From Brassica napus (Eukaryota; Streptophyta; Magnoliopsida; Brassicales; Brassicaceae), in assembly GCF_020379485.1 (NCBI RefSeq), contig NC_063450.1, positions 28,682,137 to 28,746,136 on the forward strand: DNA of 64,000 nucleotides. Reading direction: 5' to 3'. Positions 45,887-57,386 of the stretch are shown here, one piece after another. Both the position numbers and the translations under genes were made by a program. Within the stretch, counting starts at the first letter, position 1; every line of letters begins with the position of its first letter. The notes beneath the pieces were generated by a model. That model had not been told where the DNA came from, made no database searches, and worked only from the letters and a program-made list of their open reading frames with translations.

Positions 45887-48340
45887 TGGTTAATGGGCTT
45901 TTAATGGAAGAAGAAAGTCACAGATGTTGTGTGCCGTTTGTTATAAGAGCTTTGTTTAGTAAACAACGGCACGCAGTCTTGGCTTATCTAGTTTGCTTTT
46001 GGAACTCTTGTCGTTGTGTTTTCTCTTTTGCTATTTGAAGAAAGAAATCTTCTCCGGTCACAAGGATAGCTGGGTTGGGTCTTTTATTAGCTGTTTTATC
46101 ATGTGACTTGAATATTTAAATGAAAAGTAAAATGGTTGGACTTTTTAGCTGTTAATGTGTCTAGTCTGATTTTCTTGGCCGTGACATCTTGTAGAAACCT
46201 AAAATTACTATATATGTTTCCGAGATGATGGCAATCATCCTAGGCTGGTATGGTTATAGAGTTCATAATTGTATAGAAGAAAAACAAAATCATGATTAGA
46301 TTTTTGTTGATTCATGGCCTTTAAGGACGGTATAGCTTAATGGGTTTTAGTATGCTGGGCCCATTAGGAGGTGGCATGTTTAAACTTCTATGGATCTTTT
46401 GGTTTATGTATTCTGCTTCTCCAGGAAAATTAAATTCTACAACACATGATTACGAATTTTAATCCCCACCGTTCCTAAAGTCAACGATTTCGGCAGATGA
46501 TTACATACTGCACAAGTCCATTTCGTATCATGCCTTCCATGGCCAATCTTGATTCACGTTGCATGATTGTAAACCTCTCTTAAATTTTACAACCAAATTT
46601 TAGGCGTACATACAAGACTATAGATATCCACATGCACGAACCAAATATTCATTAACATATAATATATAATCTTATCGCATTCTTTAATATATATATGTGT
46701 ATAGTTCAAGTTTGCCAATGTATTTTATGAAATTACATGCCAGCTTTTTGACGTGATAAATATACTATTAAATATATAGCAAAGGCTTCTTGATAGAAAA
46801 CTACCACCATAATTAATCATCGTTTTTTAACCAGGGTTCTTAACTCATGATTTAACATTTTTTTTTTACATTTTTCGGCTAATAGACGGTTCTTATATCT
46901 CTTAAGCTTTTTTTAGTTAAAATCTAAGAAAAATTAAGAACCATCTCTTATGCGAAACTAATAACACCAGTTAATAGATCAGGTTAATCATAGTCCGGTC
47001 AAAGTTCCTCCAGTGTATGATAACAATGTGATTTGATGAGGTTGAAAATGTAAATTTAATAATAAAAAGAAAAGTATAAACGACAATGAATACGTCGTTT
47101 CTTGCGGACCTTAATTCATACAGCACAAAACAATCTCACAAGCCCACGCATGAGTCACAAACAACGAACAATAGTGCGATCAAATAAATGAAAAGTATGT
47201 TAACAAAATCGAAAAAAATAGAAAAGTTGACAAAAATATAGTTGTTGCACTCATACGTTTCAACTATATCTCATATCTGGTACCACATTTTCCTTTTTTT
47301 TCTCCTAGTGCTTTATTTCGAACATAGCTTTTATAATTATACAACTCGACCAAGACTTATCATATGATTTCAAATCCACATTCTGCCTTTATTTCGTAGA
47401 TGACAAAACTTGTCTTGATAATGAGGAAAGTTTCTTTTTCATGAATGTTATTAACCCACATCCTTCTAGAATTTTTTTTTCTTTTGCTAAATCACATCTT
47501 TCTAGAATTGGACATCGAAATATATAAAATTTAAATTTAAATATGCAAATAGTCATTTTTCTATTGTAATGGTTAGAGTCTAATGCTTAACAACTTATGG
47601 AAACATTTGTAGACCATTATTACACGTTTCAAAATGAGAAAGGTAAGAAAATGTCATACAGTAAAATAGACGTTAGATCATTCTAATTGAACTGTAGCTA
47701 GAAAGTAGAAACTAAAGAGTTTAGATGATTAAAATAAGAAAAGGATGCATAGTTTATTTGCTGTTCATGCATAGAAACAAATTTAAAACGCTCGAAGTTA
47801 ACAACAGAACTTCAAAAGAAATTATAAAAGCTCATGATAAAATGTATGATGCATGTGGAAGATGAATGGTGATGGTGCTGGGTAAAGCGTAGCTATCGCG
47901 TGCCAAAAATAGTGGCCTAGGCCCACTCCTCCACAGACCCAACCTTCTAAGCTATTCTTATTATTTATATTTTCTTGGTTCTTTTTAACGATATATTTTT
48001 TTTTTGAACGATAAATAGTCTTTTAACGATATTTTCTTGGTTCTTGTTTTTCTTACATATCTATGTTTTCATTTATCAAAAAAAGAAAGAAAGAAAGAAA
48101 GTAGATATATCACATATAATAACAAAAGCCTGCCATAACTTTATAGCCTCTCAGATTTATCATGTGTGTTCTTACTAAAAGGGTTCTCGAAACATTGTAG
48201 TTTTTACCCGCCAAAGGAAATATAAACATTAAACAGCCTAATGCAAGTTGACCATTAAATAAGACAATAGTAAAACATATTTTCAGGATTCTAATTAGGC
48301 ACAAGAGGAACTCGAAACATAATTAAACATACGAATGTAC
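45887..48340. other. Subtilase 3' flank and spacer
   Basis: The 3' UTR lies in the first few hundred bases; the frame at 45832-46038 is an overlap of the gene end and is not real. The rest is AT-rich, with short GA repeats near 48085 and no gene recognised. Confidence 0.5.
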
Positions 48341-48348
48341 GATGCAAA

Positions 48349-49043
48349 TAGGTCTAGGCACGGATCAGATATCCGGGTTTTTGAAGGTATTTGTGATTTG
48401 CTTTGTCACGGATATCTAATTTTTCGATTTGTTTTGCTTCGGAAAAATACGGATATTCGGAAAAACGGATATCCGGAAAATAAATAGATATTTGCGGATA
48501 TTTACGAATACTTACGGATATCTCAAATGTTTGGATCAATACAAATATATAATCTTAAAATTTTGTTACAAATTTGTTTTATAAAATATTTTTTTGCATG
48601 ATATATATGATAAAAATTAAAAGAAGTAGTGAATCTACATATTTTGTAAATTTTTTGAACTTAGTTAACAATTATAATAACACAAAACTTAAGAATTTTT
48701 TTATAATTGTCATAAATGTATTCTATTCCTTTTATGTAATACTTTTATATAAGTAATAATATGAATAGAATTTATCAAATCATATGTTAGAATAATAATT
48801 ATATAATTGTATACATTAAAAGCTTTAAATATAATCAAGATATACATGTATTTATATATTGCCGGATCGGATCGGATATCCGCTTCCCAAAATTTTAAAA
48901 TTTATGATTTGCTTCGATTTTAACGGATATTGATTTTTAGTATTTGCTTTGCTTCGAAAATTTACGGATATCCGGAATTTTCAGATCGAATCGAAACGAA
49001 TAACGAATCGAATCAAATTTAACAGATAAAATGCCCCGCCCTA
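48349..49043. mobile_element. Non-autonomous hAT-type element, copy 2 of the GGATATCCG family
   Basis: The outside 8 bases are GATGCAAA (48341-48348) and GGTGCAAA (49044-49051), agreeing at 7 of 8. The left end is TAGGTCTAGGCACGGATC and the right end, reversed, TAGGGCGGGGCATTTTATC. Read on the minus strand, the element follows the one at 41460-42138 almost throughout, including the AT-rich centre. The 695 bases have no coding frame. Confidence 0.82.
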
Positions 49044-49051
49044 GGTGCAAA

Positions 49052-49483
49052 TGCAAATAAATATAGACTATGCTCAACTGTAGACAATTGTCACGATGCT
49101 AAGCGAAAAAGAAAAGAAAAAGAAACACCATGTCTAGTAAATTAGGACTTATTCTTCTCATGATCTTTATTATGGTTAGAAATTTTTTTTAATGGGAAAT
49201 AACTTTTGATGTAAAATAAATAGTACAGTTTTTTCCGATGGCTTAATGTCTATTTTCAAATATTATTATTATACTTTCTGTGTATAAATAAATACAATAC
49301 ACATGTAATTTATGTATCAAAGACTATAGGTTTTAGTGGGAAAATAACTAAAAGAAAAGGATCGATATCGTTTTGACTTTTTCAACAGAGACTTATTTTG
49401 TCATCTTTAAATATTCGCCCACTCTTTCGTTATGTGTTTAAATTTAAAAACTCTCTCTCTGTCTCTCGTTGGAAGCTTCGAAA
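49052..49483 (+). promoter_or_regulatory. Upstream region of the At5g67350-like gene
   Basis: AT-rich with a CTCTCTCTCTGTCTCTC leader directly upstream of the ATG. No firm TATA box was chosen. Confidence 0.4.
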
Positions 49484-50392
49484 ATGGGGAGGACTTGTAC
49501 GGAGGAAGAAAAAACCCTTTTGATCTCACATGGCAATCAAGAGGAAGAAGAAGAAGAAGAAGAAGAAGAAGATGATACACAAGAAGAAGAAGAAGAAGCG
49601 TTGTCTCTGTCTGATTTGCCGGTGAGTTTATCTAACGAGGAAGTTAATTTCCCGAAACAGTCAAAGTCAGAAGAAGAAGAAATCGATTCCGGGTTCGAAT
49701 TCGAAATCGGGTCATCGTTTCGGCTCGGGTCGGATTCGTGTGAACCGGCTCCGGAGATGAGTACCGCAGACGAATTATTCTCCAAAGGCCGAATCTTGCC
49801 TCTACGTCACTCCTTCAGCTTAGACGCCGGTTCGAACCGGTTAATCACCAGATCCGAATCGGTTGAATTCCGACGAACCAGAGCCGGATCAGACCGGAAA
49901 ATCAAAAACAATTTCATCGACTACAGTCAACCGAGTCCAAACCCACAGATCAGACGATCATCGAGCATGACGGCGAGGGTGAACTCAATCAGAAACCCCA
50001 AGTCATCTTCGATTTGGGATTTTCTCCGGCTAGGACTCGTCCGCACGCCGGAGATCGAGCTCCGAACGGCGACGAACGCTAGAGTTTCAGTGAGTCGGAA
50101 CAGTAGCTGCAGCAGCACAAGCACGAGCTCGAATTCGAAGAAAACAGGAGAATCCAGATCGAGGAACCGGACAAGAAGCTTTCTGTTCGCGGATTGCAAG
50201 TGCTCGGTGGTGACGGAGACGGTCGTACCGGTGAAAATCAGTGTCTCCGGTGAGACGGGGGAGAAACAGAGGAAGAAGACGGCGAAGAAGGAGGAGAAAA
50301 CAGCGGTTGCGCGTAAGAGAACGTTTGAGTGGTTGAAAGAGTTATCACAGGTAGGTTCTGTCGTTGACCATGGCAGAAGAAGCTTGGCGTGA
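49484..50392 (+). CDS. Plant-specific protein of unknown function (At5g67350-like)
   Basis: The single exon starts at the first ATG (49484, MGRTCTEEEKTLL) and gives 302 residues; the frame is open five codons further upstream, from a TTG. An acidic run encoded by GAA/GAG triplets covers about residues 18-38. The middle is serine- and arginine-rich (LRHSFSLDAGSNRL, SSSIWDFLRLGLVRTPEIEL, SRNSSCSSTSTSS). The C-terminus is strongly basic and conserved in type: RKKTAKKEEKTAVARKRTF, then EWLKELSQV. It has no signal peptide or membrane segment. Position between the SBT1.7 and PUB2 relatives matches Arabidopsis At5g67350, annotated there as unknown. The basic stretches could be nuclear-localisation signals, but that is inference. 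Confidence 0.8.
   Translation: MGRTCTEEEKTLLISHGNQEEEEEEEEEEDDTQEEEEEALSLSDLPVSLSNEEVNFPKQSKSEEEEIDSGFEFEIGSSFRLGSDSCEPAPEMSTADELFSKGRILPLRHSFSLDAGSNRLITRSESVEFRRTRAGSDRKIKNNFIDYSQPSPNPQIRRSSSMTARVNSIRNPKSSSIWDFLRLGLVRTPEIELRTATNARVSVSRNSSCSSTSTSSNSKKTGESRSRNRTRSFLFADCKCSVVTETVVPVKISVSGETGEKQRKKTAKKEEKTAVARKRTFEWLKELSQVGSVVDHGRRSLA
49541..49599 (+). repeat. GAA-type trinucleotide repeat in coding sequence
   Basis: Imperfect (GAA)n encoding the acidic run of the At5g67350-like protein. Its length is likely to vary between alleles. Confidence 0.8.
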
Positions 50393-51951
50393 TTATTCGA
50401 GCAAAAGACACATTCTTGTTTCTCTGTTTCATTTTTTTTTTTGTCTTTACTATTTTAATTTAAATGTATTTTTGTGTTTAATCATTTCCTACGTAATTAT
50501 CTTTTTGTATGTTAGTGGCTAATTGTCAATTATACTTTAGTTTATTTCATTATGATTTATATTTTAGCTAAGTTTTAAATCACATTTTTCTTTTTGTATG
50601 TTAGTGGCTAATTATCAATTATATAGTTCAGTTTACTTCATATGATTTATATTTTAGCTAAGTTTTAAGTCACATTTTCTCTTATCATCTCTATAATATA
50701 CGCATAATTTCAATTATTCTGCTCAAATCATCCAAGTTTACACAAAAAAATTCCCAATCCAACCTTTGAAGGTGCACTACACATTCATCTAGCTATATCA
50801 ATCTCATAAAAAACTTTTTTAAAGTTCAGTTTAATTGAAGACTAGTAAGACAAGAGAGATGCATACACGTATATGAGATGGTATGAAAGTGAAACATCAT
50901 TTAAGAAACGAGAATGATGTGAAAGTGAAATATCATATAGGTGTGCTTAACTTTATTTTTCTTTTCTTTTTGTTTTCCATAATAGATAAGGAGTGGTGCT
51001 TCGCATGATTAAAAGCAATGATGTTTATACAGACAAAGACGTGAAATTTCTCACCATCAAAATCGTATAATATAATGTTTTACTACCAAATCCTCAACTC
51101 ACTTGTGTGAGTTGTGCATTAGGCGGCTTCAAAATCTACCCAAAGCTCGCTGGAAACTTTCAAATGGGCCGCCCATCAGTTCAATGTCCACTAAATTTCA
51201 AACGAAATTAAAAGTATAGAGTAACAAACTGTGGAGTTATTAATTAGAAATAATTTATTTTTAGATATTTTTATTTTACAATATTTTTTATAAAATAGGA
51301 AAATAGTTAACTTTACTGTATATACTGATTAAATTTTAGAAATTCTATTTTCATATTGTTTTTATTATATTATTTGATGTATAAGAAATATGTTTCATTT
51401 CATATAATTTAAATATCATTTAAACATAATTTCACTAAATATTATCAAAATATAATAAAATATTAAGAAATAATAGAGATAAATTTATTGTAAATATAAA
51501 CCAAATAATATTTATTTTTTTATGAAAAATAATATTTGTTTTGTACTATATAATCTGTATACATAGAAATTATTAATTTTTTTATTCTAACAGGACCATA
51601 TATTTATATATCATCTAAAAATTTATGATCTTTTTATTTTATCGATCTGTGTCGTATTTTGAACTGGTCCAATCATGACTGATGAAATTTATTAATTTTA
51701 CTAGTTTACTTTGATAAAATAATAAGAGAACAATAGACAGTTCTCATATTAAATATTCACTGTTGAATTTTTCACATTACATAACATTACATACATGTTT
51801 TCCATACGAATTATAATATAGCATCATATATATGTAGATGTATAATCTTTCACATTGCATACATGTTCTCCATATATAATATACCATCATATACATGTAG
51901 ATGTATCATAATTCTATAGGTTAGTAGTAAAACCTGCAAAGTAAATTAAGA
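50393..51951. other. Convergent spacer between the At5g67350-like gene and PUB2
   Basis: No gene is seen. Two local duplications are present. One is an 89-base unit starting at 50501 and 50590 with CTTTTTGTATGTTAGTGGCT. The other is a roughly 65-base unit at about 51768-51905 containing CATACATGTTYTCCATA and ATGTAGATGTAT. Confidence 0.6.
50501..50678. repeat. Tandem duplication, 89-base unit
   Basis: Two imperfect copies share CTTTTTGTATGTTAGTGGCT, CAATTATA and TTTATATTTTAGCTAAG. They lie in the 3' flank of the At5g67350-like gene. Confidence 0.8.
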
Positions 51952-54681
51952 TCAGCTTCGCCTCTGGTTCTCTTGTTTTAAGGCTTCAAAGTACTTCAGA
52001 AGACTCTTTGCCTGAAACAAACAAAAGCATACAAACAGTTATTATTACGAAACAAGAAATACGTAACAAAAAGAAAAGAAAAGAAAAAGAACCTTCTCTT
52101 TGGCTCTAGCTGTTCCTGATCTAGTAAGAGCCACGAGAGGTGGAATAGCACCTTCTCTTATGACAGTGTTGCAGAATCTTGAGCTATCCATACAAAGCAG
52201 GCAAAGTGCTGCAGCTGCATTCTCTTGTCCTCTTGGTGAACCCAACTCAACAACCTCCACCAATAGTGGTATCCCTCCTCCATCTCTAATCGCAATCTTT
52301 GCTTCTGGCACGTTTGCAAGATTAGCCAACACAACCACAGCTCTCTCCACCGTTCCAGCAGCAGGATTCATCATCTGGATCAAGTACCTAACTCCTCCAC
52401 CTCTGATCACCATCTCTTTCTCCTTGTTGCGCGTGGCGAGGTTGGTTAGAGCCGTGGCTGCGTCTTTCTTCCCTCTGGGACTTCCATTACCCATGAGCCT
52501 AACAAGTGGCTCTATAGCTCCTGCTTCTAGCATCTTTGTCCTGTTCTCTTCGGCTTTAGACAAGCTCACTAGAGCTCTCGTTGAGTTCTCTTTGGCTTCC
52601 ATGTTTCCTGTCTTGAGAACGTGAACGAGCGGCTTGAATACTCCACTATACGCGATGACGGTTTTGTTGCTGTCGTCGAGGGATAAGTTGAGCAAGCATG
52701 TCACAGCGTCCGCTTGGATCATCTTGTCCATGGAGTAAAGCTTATTGACTAACGCAGCGATTGCTCCGCACCTTGCAATCACAGTGCGGTTGTCTGGAAT
52801 GTCTTTTGTCAGTAGCCTGAGCTGAGCTGTGGCCTCTCTTTGTGCATCTAACGAAGAACTCTTGAGATCCTGAATCAGTTTCTTCACCTCTACTTCCATA
52901 CTTGAACTGCCTCCAGTTTCTTCTGCTTCCATATTTGAACTGCTTCCAGTTTCTTTTATGGTAGCTGGGATGATACAGGGCTGAGGAACAGTTTCAACCG
53001 GTGCCTGTAAGATCGATCTATTGGCTTTGGAAACCACTTTAGAGACAATGCCTGGTGCAGAAGCAGACCTAGTTAAGACCTGATGCAGCTCCTCGCATTT
53101 GCTAGCATCTACAGATTCTGTATGGTTGCACTTAAGTGTATCATCCATTACAGGAAGAGGCAGAGAACCTCTTGAACCTGATCCAACAAGAAGAGGGAAA
53201 GGCTGATTTGATTGAATCAACTCCAAAGGATCAGGAGGATTGACATTGTTTGATTCACACCAGTTGGCAATGAATGCCTTGACAGTGAAGTTAGGTGTCA
53301 AAGTGGTCTGAGACAAAGCCTGCCTTGTCTTTGGACAAACCATGAGTCCCGTGTCAAACCATTTTTCGATAAAAGCCCGTTCATATGTTTGACCAGATGC
53401 CACAGTGACAGGATCAGTCATAAGCTGAAGTGATAGAGGGCAGAAAAAGTCGGAAGGTAACTGAGACTGCTCTATCTTGGCAAGGTAATCATGCATTTGT
53501 TTGGTCAGATACATCAATCCCTTTATAAAACCAGCTTTGATGTTGTTCTTGACAAGCTTAGCATCTTCCTTCAAGTTTGTAAGTACCACACCTTCGATCA
53601 GAATATCCTGGTTTGATCTCAAACCAACACTCTCAGCAATTTTCAGCAGAACCTCTGGAGTAAGTTCAACACCTTTTCTTTGATCTATCAGAGCTCGATC
53701 AATAGTATACGAAACTTCCTCTCTTCCCACTAACTTCACCAGTTCTATGCAGTCCTGCAACATTAAACAAGAGCCAGACAGAACCAGTCCTTAGATTGTG
53801 GGAATTCTATTCGAAATAAAATATTTACAGATTCTTAAATATTTTTACAAATTTTGTAGATGAATTTGTTTACTTTTAAAACACACAGTTTTAAAAGTAT
53901 AATAATTTATTTATTTTTATCCTTTTCTGTCAACATTTATTTTTTTTATCTAAATCATAATAATATAAAATTTATCAATATTTTTTAATCATTTTCATGA
54001 ACTAATTTTTTTTGTTTTTTTTTTTATTTTGCAATAAATATTTTTTTGTCATTATACCAAAATATAGATACATATAACTTTAAAAAAAAGTGGGGACTCT
54101 TATAAATGGGAGCCCCATTCAAATGTTTCAAAAGAATTCATACAAGCTCGATTCTGGAGCCAGTTCAGTTAGTAGAACCTAAAGAACACTACGCACAGAT
54201 TCTTGAACATTGAGACTATACTACCTCTGAAACCAAATCACCAGGTAAGTGTTTGAGAAGCTGAAAGATTTCCAAACTTGATTCCCTCATCTTTGATGCT
54301 AATGATTCAATTCTAAGAACCTGGTGATACACAAGATAGGTAGCTAGGAAAGAGAAAAACACATTAGCTAAGAGAAGAGTTGGCTGTTTCTTTACTTACA
54401 TAAAAGATTCTACTTGAAAGAGGTTGCCAGCTCTCAAACTGCTCTCTTAGCTCATCAATGTATTGAGATAACTCTTCAAAGCCATTGTTAAGAAATTCGT
54501 TAGGAGACGCATCAGAGGCAACAAGGTTGTCAAGAAAAGGCATAAGAAGCTTTGCAATCTCTTCTCCTCTGCTGTAGTACTTATGAGCAGGGTTTGAAAA
54601 TAACTTGTTCGTTGATGACGATATACTTAGATATGAGGAGATGTTATCTACAAGAGTTCTTAACCTAGACACTTCCTCCAT
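51952..54681 (-). CDS. PUB2: U-box/ARM-repeat E3 ubiquitin ligase PUB2, 4 exons
   Basis: Exons on the minus strand are 54400-54681, 54225-54320, 52093-53754 and 51952-52011, all with GT/AG ends and phase-0 joins, giving 699 residues (about 707 recalled for Arabidopsis PUB2, At5g67340). The U-box N-terminal domain fills about residues 1-210. The U-box is at about 225-293 (PSDFFCPLSLQLMTDPVTVA, TYERAFIEKWF, CPKTRQAL). A linker with RSASAPG follows, then armadillo repeats from about 420 to the end (repeated VIARCGAIAALV, GAIEPLVRLM, GAIPPLVAL units). It ends AKSLLKYFEALKQENQRRS. The U-box recruits E2 enzymes and ARM repeats bind substrates. PUB2 and its paralogue PUB4 are linked to receptor-kinase immune and meristem signalling in Arabidopsis. 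The last exon is only 60 bases and easy to miss. Confidence 0.9.
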
Positions 54682-55322
54682 ATTTACCTTTGAGTTATGT
54701 TAATAAAAAAACAAGAACATGAGTTTATAGTGTTGTGCATCCGATAGCAAATGACAGTTTCAGTCTCTTATTATTAGTGGTCTGCTTAGTCGTTACAAAA
54801 TTTATTTATTTTTGGTTCTTAATAAATGTGTTAGGCTATTGTCGAGTCTCTTACGTCAAACATTGTTTAGGAGTGTGTTTATGTAAGAATCACATATATT
54901 CAAAACCTATTTATTTTATTTTTGACTTTAGTTAATGTTTTGGGGTTTTGGATTAGGAAGAGCTGCTCCTGTGTTTTGATATTCATGTCATGTATCTTAA
55001 TAATCTTTAGACTTTCTAATTGAATCTGGGGATATTTTTGTTGTGGAAAAAACAAGCTTCTTATTACCGTTTTATTCAGCTAAAACTCCAACAAATATAG
55101 GAATTTTTCAACAAAGGATACATTTCAGATTCTAAGAAAAAAAGAAAGGAAGTCCTGAATATATTCTTACACAAAGTCTATGCTCTAAACCATAAAACAC
55201 CAATATTACAAATACATATCATGACATTGTTACCATACTACTGATGAAACCAACTTTCTATTGTTTGTTTCAGTTTTTCAGATTTATTCCCATTCAGTAA
55301 AAAGAGTCTTTGCTTTTTTTAC
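54682..55322. other. PUB2 upstream region and NRAMP4 3' flank
   Basis: A short interval between two minus-strand genes. It holds the PUB2 promoter and the NRAMP4 3' UTR. No other gene is seen. Confidence 0.6.
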
Positions 55323-57386
55323 TTACTCATCATCCCTCTCTGTCACTTTCTGCGACGACACTAGCTGCCAAGGAGTATACGTGAGGCCTCTTGAGATAAG
55401 GTAAAGAACAAACACCACATAAGCAACAGCGAATATGATCACGAGCACCAGCAAAACCACACTTGTCGCTGCTCCTGAGAAGAAATCCACCATCAGATAC
55501 CCATTAATAGCAATCACAAGAGCAGCTACGATCCACGAGATGGTCTGCACTAAAGGCTGAATTTTAAAGCTCCCCATGATCTGCTCGTTGGACACCAAAC
55601 AAAGCAGAGGGATAACAGCGAAAGGGATCTGAACAGACTGAAGAACGTTCAGCCACTCGTTAAGCTCATCAAGCATAGAATCAGAAGAATCAAAAACAAG
55701 GGCCACGATCATTGTCGGGACGATGGCGCAGCTTCTTGTGATCAACGCTCTAACCCATTTCTTCATCTTGAGGTTCAAGAACCCTCCCATTATAAACTGT
55801 CCTGCGTAGGTGCCTGTGATGGTACTACTCTGACCAGCTGCCAAGACTCCTATCGCCCATATGTAGAGTATAGGGAAAAACCCTCCACCGTATTTGTCCT
55901 GCAAGTACTGTCCTGCGTTTGCAAGACCGATGGTGTCCGCTATGTCTGTCCCGTAAAAGGCTTTGGCGAAAACGGTGGTGACAAAGACGTTGATGATGAA
56001 GGAAACCGCGAGAGCACCGGTGGATTCGATGGAGTAGTACTTGAGAGCTTCTTTGACACGGAATCTCTTTTTGGGATCAACTTTTCTCGATTGAACAAGC
56101 GCAGAGTGCAAGAAGACGTTGTGAGGCATGATAATGCATCCCACGATTCCAACAGCTTGTTTTATTGTCCTGGAACTGAGTTTTGGGACCAATGCTCCTG
56201 CGTTGAACAAAAAAAAAAAGTTACCATTTTTAGTTTCTTCCAGTGTTCGAACTCAGGCAAATCGGGTCCGAACGAAACGATTTTTTTTTAAAAAAACAGT
56301 CTAGGCCTTCTTCGCCCACCTATTCTATAAAATGCCTAATCCACCTAGAGATTTCTTGAACATTGGTTTCTCCTCTCCAAACAAAAGAATAAAAATGTTT
56401 AGAAGATTATAACTAACCGACAAGGAGTTCAGTTCCACTGGGTTTCGTCTGACCAAACATCCAAGCAAATGCAAGAGCCATGGTTGCAATAAGAATAGCA
56501 AACACAGCTTCTAGCTTCCTTATTCCATAATTCTCCAGAAATAGAAAGATGAAACTGCAATCAATCACACATAATAGTGTTAAAATCCATTCTAACATCT
56601 TCCAGAATCAAGATCAAGAACAAACCTAAAGTTTCAAAACGGAAGGATTTTTCTATTTTTTTGTTTTTTTTTTTTAAATTGAAATTTTATATAATCAAAC
56701 CCCAAACAAGAATAAAGATTTCAATTACAAGAGTAGACTAAAACAAAAAGAAAATTCTCAAATTAAACTACACTTAGCTAGCTTTGCTCGATTCATATCC
56801 AAGTTAGAATTCATGGTTTTTTCTAGTTGAAGTAACAAAAATAGAATAACTGAGAAACTAACCAGTCCAAAGCAGTGATAACAACACCAGCCCAAAGAGG
56901 AACCAACCCATTAGACAAGATCTTGATAGCTATCGCACTTCCGATGACTTCCTGAATATCGGCACCGATCAAAGCAATCTCCGCCATGATCCAAAGCACC
57001 ATCCTCGCCCAAGTGGGATACTCCTCGCGGCACAGCTCAGCCAGATGTCGTCCCGTGGCGACGCCGAGGCGAGCAGAGAGAAGCTGAATGAGAAGCCCGA
57101 TGGCGGTCGCCCACATGAGGAGCCAGATCAGGGAGTATCCAGCGATGGCTCCGGCTTGGAGATCGCTCTCCAGGTTGCCCGGATCGAGGAAAGCGATGCT
57201 CATGAGGAACCCGGGTCCGGTGAATAGCCATAGCTTCTTCCATGAGAAGCGCGGTGAGTTCCCGAGCTCGTCGTCGTAATCGGCGCCGTCTTCTTCGTCT
57301 ACTCCGACTATGTGGACTTTCTCGGTGTCTTCGTAGGCTCTCTCCTCCGATGCTAGTAAAGGACGCGCTCTCTCTGTCTCCGACAT
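55323..57386 (-). CDS. NRAMP4: NRAMP metal transporter NRAMP4, 3 exons
   Basis: Exons on the minus strand are 56863-57386, 56418-56554 and 55323-56197, with GT/AG ends, giving 511 residues (512 recalled for Arabidopsis NRAMP4, At5g67330). The family's metal-binding motifs are present: DPGN in the first membrane span ([17 protein letters not shown]) and MPHN in the sixth ([17 protein letters not shown]). The consensus transport signature also appears ([18 protein letters not shown]). About twelve hydrophobic spans are readable and the N-terminus is acidic and cytosolic. NRAMP3/4 export iron and manganese from the vacuole and are needed for iron remobilisation during germination (Arabidopsis knowledge). 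The acidic N-terminal ARPLLASEE resembles a dileucine-type tonoplast sorting signal. The gene looks intact. Confidence 0.93.

Noticed and set aside
45832..46038. 68-residue frame after the subtilase gene
   Set aside because: It overlaps the gene end in another frame and continues into the 3' UTR without any known similarity.
49537..49785. Serine-rich minus frame
   Set aside because: It is the antisense of the GAA-repeat region of the At5g67350-like gene.
5650..57386. A biosynthetic or other functional gene cluster
   Set aside because: The intact genes are unrelated in function and sit in ancestral chromosome order, so their adjacency needs no functional explanation.
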